DNA of 11,451 nucleotides. It comes from Candidatus Berkelbacteria bacterium (GTDB lineage: Bacteria > Patescibacteriota > UBA1384 > VFKW01). The position numbers and the translations under genes are program-made. Below, one piece after another: positions 7,716 to 11,451 of this stretch. The stretch spans positions 1 to 11,451 of the forward strand of contig VFKW01000103.1 in assembly GCA_009885355.1 (NCBI GenBank), given 5' to 3'. The notes beneath the pieces are model-generated. The model searched no databases. It was not told the origin of the DNA and worked only from the letters and a program-made list of their open reading frames with translations. Position 1 is the stretch's first letter; each line of letters starts with the position of its first letter.

Positions 7716-7745
7716 CCAATTACTAGTTAAAAATATGGAGTATAA

Positions 7746-8402
7746 ATGAGCAATAAAAATCAACCACAATCTTTGTCAATTATCAGCGCAGTCGTTTTTA
7801 TCGTTCTTCTAATAGGTCTTGGAATTTATACCAGTCAAAAAGGTAAAAAAACCGATGACACAAAAAAAACAACAACCAGCTACAAATTAAAATCGACCGA
7901 TAGTATCACGGTTGGAAAGGCTGATTCGACGGTGACGTTTATCGAATATTATGATTATGAATGTCCAGCCTGTCAATATCTCGACAAAGAAATTATGCCA
8001 ACTTTGATCAAAGAATATAAAGATAAAGTAAAATTTGTTTTTCGACAATTTCCACTTTCTCAGCACGAGAAAGCAAAACCAGCGGCTTATGCAGCAGTCT
8101 GTGCAAATGAGCAGGGTAAATTTCTGGAATATAATGATATTCTCGTCAAAGATTATGAAAAATGGACCAAAGATACAAATCTTTTTGAAGATTACGCAAA
8201 ACAAGTCAATTTGGATACAGCTACATTTAACACTTGCCGCAATTCAAAAGAAGTGGTTGAATTTGTTAAAAAAGATATTGCTGCAGGCACAAAAGATCAG
8301 CTACAAGCAACACCTACCGTTTTTATTAACGGCGAGAAATCAGAAGGCGTCCAGGATCTGGCATTTTATAGAAATAAATTTGACACTTTGTTAAAAAAAT
8401 AA
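7746..8402 (+). CDS. Membrane-anchored DsbA-like thiol:disulfide oxidoreductase
   Basis: This 218-residue protein has one N-terminal membrane segment (residues about 9-29) with no lipobox Cys, then a Lys/Thr-rich linker (about 31-48), placing the catalytic domain outside the cytoplasm. The domain is of the DsbA / Thioredoxin_4 type: FIEYYDYECPACQYLDKE carries the CPAC active site (Cys73, Cys76), with FRQFPLSQHEKAKPAA after it. The cis-proline loop is ATPTVFING (Pro190). Cys119 and Cys164 may form a second structural disulfide. It probably oxidises or isomerises disulfides in exported proteins. No VKOR or DsbB partner is in the window. The promoter and SD support the ATG at 7746, and a hairpin terminator follows. 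The gene is single. Confidence 0.9.
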   Translation: MSNKNQPQSLSIISAVVFIVLLIGLGIYTSQKGKKTDDTKKTTTSYKLKSTDSITVGKADSTVTFIEYYDYECPACQYLDKEIMPTLIKEYKDKVKFVFRQFPLSQHEKAKPAAYAAVCANEQGKFLEYNDILVKDYEKWTKDTNLFEDYAKQVNLDTATFNTCRNSKEVVEFVKKDIAAGTKDQLQATPTVFINGEKSEGVQDLAFYRNKFDTLLKK

Positions 8403-8408
8403 CCTCTT

Positions 8409-8440
8409 AAATAATGCCAGTAAACACTGGCATTATTTGT
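8409..8440 (+). terminator. Terminator of the DsbA-like gene
   Basis: A 12-bp perfect stem with arms AAATAATGCCAG (8409-8420) and CTGGCATTATTT (8427-8438) and a 6-nt loop TAAACA. It starts 6 nt after the stop codon. The T tract is short and interrupted (TTATTTGTAT), so it may be leaky. Confidence 0.75.
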
Positions 8441-8446
8441 ATAGTC

Positions 8447-8475
8447 TTGATTTAAAAGCTATAATATGATATTAT
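8447..8475 (+). promoter_or_regulatory. Promoter of tRNA-Val
   Basis: TTGATT (8447-8452), a 17-nt spacer and TATTAT (8470-8475). The start would be near 8482, about 11 nt before the mature tRNA. A second pair overlaps it: TTGTAT (8437-8442), 17 nt, perfect TATAAT (8460-8465). Confidence 0.65.
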
Positions 8476-8492
8476 TTTAATGCTGACCAATG

Positions 8493-8566
8493 GGGTGGTT
8501 AGCTCAGTTGGCTAGAGCGTTTCCTTGACGTGGAAAAGGCCACAGGTCCGAGTCCTGTACCACCCA
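8493..8566 (+). tRNA. tRNA-Val (anticodon GAC)
   Basis: A 74-nt cloverleaf: acceptor GGGTGGT/ACCACCC, D-arm GCTC/GAGC with loop AGTTGGCTA, anticodon stem TTTCC/GGAAA around loop TTGACGT (anticodon GAC at 8527-8529), variable loop AGGCC, T-arm ACAGG/CCTGT with loop TCCGAGT, discriminator A at 8566. GAC reads valine codons GTC and GTT. The 3' CCA is not encoded (the next bases are CGA), so CCA must be added after transcription. It has its own promoter and a strong terminator. Confidence 0.96.
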
Positions 8567-8568
8567 CG

Positions 8569-8608
8569 ATTACAAAAAATCCTCTGAAAAGGGGATTTTT
8601 TGTAATTT
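8569..8608. terminator. Bidirectional terminator between tRNA-Val and the HTH-Hsp20 gene
   Basis: A long inverted repeat pairs 8569-8584 with 8591-8606. It has an ATCCTC/GGGGAT core with one T-G pair, loop TGAAAA, and A6 / T6 tracts on both sides, so it stops transcription from either direction. It starts 3 nt after the tRNA and ends 6 nt from the end of the minus-strand gene at 8615. Confidence 0.92.
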
Positions 8609-8614
8609 TTTTAT

Positions 8615-9061
8615 CTATTTTTTAATCTGGATTTTCTTTACTTTTGGTTTGACTTCTTCTTTTTTTGGTAAGACGATTTTCAGCACGCCATCTTTGAATT
8701 CGGCTTCGATTTTATCTTCTGATACAGGAACCGGCAAAGCGATGGTGCGTGAAAATGACCCATAGCTGAATTCGCGGCGATAATAATCTTTTTGATTAAT
8801 CTCTGCTTCGCTTTTTTTCTCACCTTTGATGGTCAGAGCTTCTTCGGATATTTCAATATCTAGATCGTCCTCTTTGACACCAGGCAATTCGGCTTCGATG
8901 ATAATTTCTTTTTCGGTGTCACGCATGTTGATGGTCGGAACAGCAACGGATGGAACCATAGCCATTTTCGGGGTCATCATATCATCAAACATGCGATCGA
9001 TGGTGTCATGAAGGCTTGAGACTTCACGAATCGGCGACCAAGGTGTAATTTCTCTTGGCAT
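8615..9061 (-). CDS. Predicted free Hsp20 from internal start within the fusion frame
   Basis: ATG at 9061 (MPREITPWSP...) would give a 148-residue protein, the normal length of bacterial Hsp20, with arm, alpha-crystallin domain and IxI tail all complete. It is preceded by AAGGAGGTGA at 9069-9078, a 10-nt perfect complement to the usual 16S anti-SD, ending 7 nt before the ATG. This is stronger than the ribosome site of the HTH start itself. I infer that free Hsp20 is the main product and the HTH-Hsp20 fusion a minor one. Nested entry: same frame and stop as the longer CDS. Confidence 0.7.
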   Translation of the reverse strand: MPREITPWSPIREVSSLHDTIDRMFDDMMTPKMAMVPSVAVPTINMRDTEKEIIIEAELPGVKEDDLDIEISEEALTIKGEKKSEAEINQKDYYRREFSYGSFSRTIALPVPVSEDKIEAEFKDGVLKIVLPKKEEVKPKVKKIQIKK

Positions 9062-9292
9062 CTCTTCCTCACCTCCTTTCTCAAAGTTAATTCCTTCGCA
9101 AAAAATGATTTCACCAAAAGGAATTTCAAAAAAGTTAAGAAGATCGACAATCAACGGCAATGACGGTAAATACTCTCCCCTTTCCAGCGAGATGATTGAT
9201 TGTCTGGATATACCCAAATTCTTCGCCAATTCTTCCTGGCTTAGATTTCTATCTTTTCGAAGTTCTCTTAATTTTATTTCTATATTTGTCAT
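8615..9292 (-). CDS. In-frame fusion of Cro/CI-type HTH regulator and Hsp20 small heat-shock protein
   Basis: The 225-residue frame holds two complete domains. Residues about 5-60 form an Xre/HTH_3 domain (IKLRELRKDRNLSQEELAKN, then GISRQSIISLERGEYLPSL) like small stand-alone regulators. After a linker (about 61-77) comes a full Hsp20: N-terminal arm with WSPIREVSSLHDTIDRMFDDMM, alpha-crystallin domain (about 119-209) with ELPGVKEDDL, YGSFSRTIALP and GVLKIVLP, and a C-terminal IxI motif (IQI, 221-223). Hsp20 holds unfolding proteins in the cytoplasm; the HTH should bind DNA, most likely its own promoter palindrome. The start at 9292 is supported by AGGA 6 nt upstream. A TTG at 9343 is rejected because it is the -35 box itself. 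No stop separates the domains, yet a strong internal SD precedes Hsp20 (see 8615-9061), so both fused and free forms are expected. Confidence 0.88.
   Translation of the reverse strand: MTNIEIKLRELRKDRNLSQEELAKNLGISRQSIISLERGEYLPSLPLIVDLLNFFEIPFGEIIFCEGINFEKGGEEEMPREITPWSPIREVSSLHDTIDRMFDDMMTPKMAMVPSVAVPTINMRDTEKEIIIEAELPGVKEDDLDIEISEEALTIKGEKKSEAEINQKDYYRREFSYGSFSRTIALPVPVSEDKIEAEFKDGVLKIVLPKKEEVKPKVKKIQIKK
9069..9078 (-). promoter_or_regulatory. Internal Shine-Dalgarno for free Hsp20
   Basis: AAGGAGGTGA on the minus strand lies inside the codons for linker residues EKGGEE and matches the anti-SD over 10 bases. Distance from GGAGG to the ATG at 9061 is 10 nt, slightly long but workable. Confidence 0.8.
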
Positions 9293-9314
9293 ATTTTTTC
9301 CTACTGCTAATAAC

Positions 9315-9336
9315 AATGTAAAGGATACTTTACATT
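9315..9336. promoter_or_regulatory. Operator-like perfect palindrome in the HTH-Hsp20 promoter
   Basis: Arms AATGTAAAG (9315-9323) and CTTTACATT (9328-9336) are exact inverted repeats with a 4-nt GATA spacer. The site covers the -10 box and almost the whole spacer up to the -35. Size and symmetry fit a dimeric Cro/CI-type HTH, and the gene directly downstream encodes one, so autorepression is the natural reading. No second copy was seen in the window. Confidence 0.8.
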
Positions 9337-9343
9337 TTGTCAA
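9315..9343 (-). promoter_or_regulatory. Promoter of the HTH-Hsp20 gene
   Basis: On the minus strand a perfect -35 TTGACA (9338-9343), a 17-nt spacer and -10 TACATT (9315-9320). Start is expected near 9308, leaving a leader of about 16 nt with AGGA. The strong -35 with a weaker -10 buried in a palindrome suits a repressible promoter. Confidence 0.85.
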
Positions 9344-9373
9344 GAGTATTTTTGTCCATAAGCAGTAATTTAA

Positions 9374-9514
9374 TTATTTTTGAGTCGTGACACCGCTAAC
9401 TTTATTTTTAAAAAAATAAAATCTACTGCCATTTTTAAAGCTAAAAACCCCAACCAAAGCCAACATAACTAAAATTGCGCCAATATAGAAAAAATTATGT
9501 TTATGCTTTTTCAT
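9374..9514 (-). CDS. Small membrane protein, 46 residues
   Basis: The frame starts MKKHKHNFFYIGAILVMLAL and ends VSGVTTQK. It has a basic N-terminus, one hydrophobic helix (about residues 8-25) and a basic, aromatic tail (FKNGSRFYFFKNK), so it should sit in the membrane with the N-terminus inside. It lies 9 nt after the YHS gene, and AGAAGGA at that gene's 3' end may serve as its SD, although spacing is long (about 12 nt). I know no family for it. It could be cotranscribed with the YHS protein; no terminator separates it from the HTH-Hsp20 promoter downstream. Real coding is likely but not certain at this length. Confidence 0.55.
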   Translation of the reverse strand: MKKHKHNFFYIGAILVMLALVGVFSFKNGSRFYFFKNKVSGVTTQK

Positions 9515-9523
9515 CAAATTTTA

Positions 9524-9721
9524 TTATCCTTCTAGAGAATCGTCTGCAACTACAGTGCTGATTTCCTCAACATCGGTGTTTTTGAGATATTTTTCTTGAT
9601 CATACTCAAATTCTTCTTTGCAGCCAGTTGAGCAAAAGCTGTACTGGCGGCCTTTGAATTCACTGAAGATTGGCAATTCATCACTGACGACTGAACATTC
9701 GCAAACTGCGCATTTTGACAT
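9524..9721 (-). CDS. YHS/TRASH-like metal-binding small protein
   Basis: This 65-residue protein has CAVCECSVVSD (Cys4, Cys7, Cys9), then FKGRQYSFCSTGCKEEFEYD (Cys30, Cys34), then EKYL. CxxC...CxxxC with KGRxYxFCSxGCKxxF is the TRASH/YHS treble-clef pattern that binds zinc, copper or other heavy metals and is often found in metal-sensing or metal-delivery proteins. The C-terminal 20 residues are acidic and probably disordered. GAGG lies 4 nt before the ATG at 9721, with a promoter upstream. The neighbouring membrane microprotein and the HTH-Hsp20 gene hint at a stress setting, but no metal transporter is in view. Family call is good; the metal and role are unknown. Confidence 0.82.
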   Translation of the reverse strand: MSKCAVCECSVVSDELPIFSEFKGRQYSFCSTGCKEEFEYDQEKYLKNTDVEEISTVVADDSLEG

Positions 9722-9752
9722 TTTTCCTCACTTTCTTATTGGTAACATTAGT

Positions 9753-9780
9753 ATTATAATATAGTTTAAGCGATTAACAA
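9753..9780 (-). promoter_or_regulatory. Probable promoter of the YHS gene
   Basis: On the minus strand TTGTTA (9775-9780), 16 nt and a perfect TATAAT (9753-9758). The start would be near 9746, about 25 nt before the ATG. It diverges from the ssrA promoter. Confidence 0.65.
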
Positions 9781-9808
9781 AATTTGTGATTTTATATAGG
9801 CAATCGCA

Positions 9809-9837
9809 TTGACAAAATCGGTAAAATATGATATAGT
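9809..9837 (+). promoter_or_regulatory. Strong sigma-70 promoter of ssrA
   Basis: Perfect TTGACA (9809-9814), a 17-nt spacer and TATAGT (9832-9837). Start is expected near 9844, giving a precursor with about 40 nt to be removed by RNase P before the mature 5' end at 9884. Confidence 0.88.
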
Positions 9838-9967
9838 ATTGGTTGTTGCATATTAATAATTATATATTTAGTGATTACTTGACGGGGCTGTTCTAGATCG
9901 ACAGGGATTGAAAAATGTCATCTGCAAGCCGCGTAATTCACGTTACGGATTAGACACTATTATAAGT

Positions 9968-10036
9968 GCCAACACATTTGTTAGCAAAATCAAAACTGCT
10001 TTTGCAGGTATGACTTTTGCGCCAGCTTTCGCTTAA
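9968..10036 (+). other. tmRNA tag reading frame
   Basis: The resume codon GCC (Ala) follows TATAAGT and opens ANTFVSKIKT..., ending FAPAFA then TAA: 22 residues. The tag has two Lys, no acidic residue, and ends AFA rather than the common ALAA. The exact resume codon is inferred from the Ala-Asn start seen in many tags. Confidence 0.8.
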
Positions 10037-10197
10037 AACCGAGAGCCGTTCCCTAGTGACTCGATACCGAAGGCATTAGATCGAACGTCAAAAAATCGGA
10101 TTGCCTACTGATTTATCTCGTATCAGTACTAAGACAAAGAGGTTGCGATACAATTGTTTTGTTTGTTCTCGAGATTGTATTTAAGCCAAAGAACAAA

Positions 10198-10262
10198 CTA
10201 AGCTCGTAGACGATACATGGGACAGTTTCTGGACGGGAGTGCGATTCTCCCCAGCTCCACCA
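10198..10262. other. Probable attachment-site region in the ssrA 3' end
   Basis: The ssrA 3' end is a known integration target. Here a recombinase gene abuts it and its reading frame runs 65 nt into ssrA on the opposite strand. The att core should lie in or near this segment. The matching copy at the other end of the element would be outside the window, so the core itself cannot be fixed. Confidence 0.5.
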
Positions 10263-11451
10263 AGTGATCATTATTATCCAAAATAAGCTTTTTAACAGAG
10301 AACGGAAGGCTTAATTTAGGTGTTCCAAAACCATCTTTTAAAGAGTATTTGGGGTTCTCAGTAAAGATCATATTATGAACCATATTTTTAAGGTTCCGGT
10401 CTGGTTTTACCCAAGTCTCGGCAGGTGTTCCAAGGAATTTTATCGCCAAATTTAAAGCCTCTTCAAAGTTTGGTTGTTTTTGGTGTTCTTTTTTATTTAA
10501 TTCACTTATCCTCCTATCCAGATCCTCTATTTTGCCTTCATATCGTGCTCTAACGCTTTGTGAACTAGTTGTCGGTATAATATCAATATAATTTTCTATT
10601 TGTTTCTCAATCAGCTTAATCTCGGCATCTTTTTCTTTTTGAGCGCGGCCAATATCATCCACTTTTTTCTGCCAAATCTTAGTGGCGACTACTTTGGCCA
10701 TATCTAATAATATTGGATCTACTTTTATGCTTTCCAATAATCGAATATAATCTTCTTCAACTTTGCTTGCTGTTATGTTTTTTGGATTTGCGCTACATTC
10801 CTTATTTCCGCATGTATAATGAGGATAATATTTATTCGGATTTTTACTCCTATTGCAGCTGCCTGTCATCGGTTTTCCACAAAAAGCACAACTTACTACT
10901 CGCCGTAGGGGAAATTCTAATTTGTCTGTTTCTCGCGGTTTTCTCTCAGGTCTTTTTAACTTTTTTTGAATTTTAGTATAAGTTTCGACACTTATTATTG
11001 CCTTATGATGGCCTGGTCTTTTTGTGATTCCCCACTCGCGATGCTCGACCTGTCCTGTATAAAGCTGCTGAACTAACATTCTTTTAACATGTTCGAATTG
11101 AATTTTATTTTTACCAGTGAGCCCATGCAAATTTTTTGACATAAAAAAATTAAGAAGATCAATTGTTCTTATGATTCTATTTTCAGCATAGGCATTTAAG
11201 CCCTCAGCAACGATATCGGCGATTGGCTGGACAGGAGTTAATAATTTACCATGCTCTTTATCTTTTAAATATTCATAACCGGTCGGGGCGCCAAAACACC
11301 AATAGCCGCGCTCGATTCTGGCCTTCATTTTCTGGCAAACCTGCCTTCGGTTTTGTTTGCGCTCAAGTTGATTTTGGGCGGCAAAGATTGTTTCAACAAA
11401 TTCACCTTCGGCACTATCATCAAAGTTATAGTTCAGGCACTTTAATTGAGC
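10198..11451 (-). CDS. Large serine recombinase, C-terminal part (5' end outside window)
   Basis: The frame is open from the right window edge to TAG at 10198: 417 residues, of which the first 41 are upstream of the ATG at 11328 and clearly belong to the protein. They contain SAEGEFVETIFAAQNQLER, the long helix after the resolvase catalytic domain. The catalytic serine is out of view. Next come KARIERGYWCFGAPTGYEYL and the recombinase domain (fragment residues about 45-160), then a zinc ribbon (CAFC and TCGNKEC; Cys188, 191, 214, 219) and a coiled coil (about 260-325). It catalyses integration or excision of a mobile element. Its last about 20 residues (ending CPMYRLRA) are antisense ssrA. 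No terminator is seen at its end. Confidence 0.9.
   Translation of the reverse strand, partial: AQLKCLNYNFDDSAEGEFVETIFAAQNQLERKQNRRQVCQKMKARIERGYWCFGAPTGYEYLKDKEHGKLLTPVQPIADIVAEGLNAYAENRIIRTIDLLNFFMSKNLHGLTGKNKIQFEHVKRMLVQQLYTGQVEHREWGITKRPGHHKAIISVETYTKIQKKLKRPERKPRETDKLEFPLRRVVSCAFCGKPMTGSCNRSKNPNKYYPHYTCGNKECSANPKNITASKVEEDYIRLLESIKVDPILLDMAKVVATKIWQKKVDDIGRAQKEKDAEIKLIEKQIENYIDIIPTTSSQSVRARYEGKIEDLDRRISELNKKEHQKQPNFEEALNLAIKFLGTPAETWVKPDRNLKNMVHNMIFTENPKYSLKDGFGTPKLSLPFSVKKLILDNNDHLVELGRIALPSRNCPMYRLRA
10263..11451. mobile_element. Left end of a putative integrated element (continues past window)
   Basis: Everything to the right of ssrA is recombinase coding sequence, transcribed toward ssrA. 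The gene's position at the 3' end of a tmRNA and its read-through into the target suggest an element integrated at ssrA. Element size and cargo cannot be seen. Confidence 0.5.

Larger units (their letters stand above)
9884..10262 (+). ncRNA. ssrA: Transfer-messenger RNA (tmRNA)
   Basis: tmRNA rescues stalled ribosomes with SmpB and tags the nascent protein for proteolysis. The 379-nt gene has the classic ends: GGGGCTG (9884-9890) pairs with CAGCTCC (10252-10258), including the G3-U pair used by AlaRS. A T-arm GGGAG-TGCGATT-CTCCC follows the tRNA pattern, then A and encoded CCA (10259-10262). The tag frame appears to resume at GCC (9968-9970) and ends at TAA (10034-10036), coding 22 residues that start ANTFVSKIKT and end FAPAFA. 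The pseudoknot region fills 10037-10200. No clear terminator follows; an opposing recombinase gene overlaps the last 65 nt. The molecule is complete and should function. Confidence 0.97.

Noticed and set aside
7887..8394. ORFs overlapping the DsbA-like gene in other frames
   Set aside because: Shadows; the DsbA frame has the CPAC and cis-Pro motifs, promoter and SD.
9293..9343. Longer HTH-Hsp20 frame from TTG at 9343
   Set aside because: The TTG is part of the -35 box and lies upstream of the predicted RNA start; ATG 9292 has its own SD and begins right before the HTH fold.
1..11451. CRISPR array, riboswitch, toxin-antitoxin pair or T-box
   Set aside because: No spaced direct repeats were seen, the leaders are too short for riboswitches or a T-box, and the HTH-Hsp20 unit has no toxin-like partner.

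Overview
The window reads as AT-rich bacterial chromosome using the standard code: TGG is Trp, and no TGA is needed inside any ORF. Gene spacing is tight and promoters look like housekeeping sigma-70 sites. A ThrRS without its TGS domain, a short divergent FolD, a large UPF0104/DUF2079 membrane protein and a bacterial tmRNA are together compatible with a Patescibacteria/CPR-type genome. That placement is an inference; no rRNA or phylogenetic marker set is present.

Left part (1-4260), core metabolism and translation. The 3' part of glyA (serine hydroxymethyltransferase) runs into a two-CBS-domain protein gene 2 nt later. A convergent small gene with a possible zinc finger follows and ends at its own intrinsic terminator. 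It is transcribed divergently from thrS, and the two promoters lie back to back. thrS and folD converge on one perfect bidirectional terminator that touches both stop codons. SHMT and FolD both act in one-carbon folate metabolism.

Middle (4262-7621, minus strand), envelope glycan operon. A GT2 polyprenyl-phosphate glycosyltransferase precedes an 807-residue membrane protein that joins a UPF0104/LPG-synthase-TM-like region to a DUF2079 (GT-C-like) region. Together they suggest synthesis of a lipid-linked sugar and its use on the outer face of the membrane. A divergent, membrane-anchored DsbA-like thiol oxidoreductase follows on the plus strand.

Right-centre (8400-9880). A tRNA-Val(GAC) gene shares a bidirectional terminator with a minus-strand gene that joins a Cro/CI-type HTH domain in frame to a complete Hsp20 chaperone. 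A perfect 9-bp-arm palindrome lies between the -35 and -10 boxes of this gene's promoter. A 10-nt perfect Shine-Dalgarno sits inside the coding region, just before the Hsp20 start, so two proteins (HTH-Hsp20 and free Hsp20) are predicted from one frame. Upstream lie a 46-residue membrane microprotein and a YHS/TRASH metal-binding protein.

Right end (9809-11451). A complete ssrA (tmRNA) gene with a consensus promoter is met head-on by a serine recombinase gene cut by the window edge. The recombinase ORF runs into the last 65 nt of ssrA on the antisense strand. This suggests that an element has integrated at the ssrA 3' end and continues past the right edge. The most unusual items are the HTH-Hsp20 nested gene with its operator, and the serine recombinase sitting at the tmRNA 3' end.
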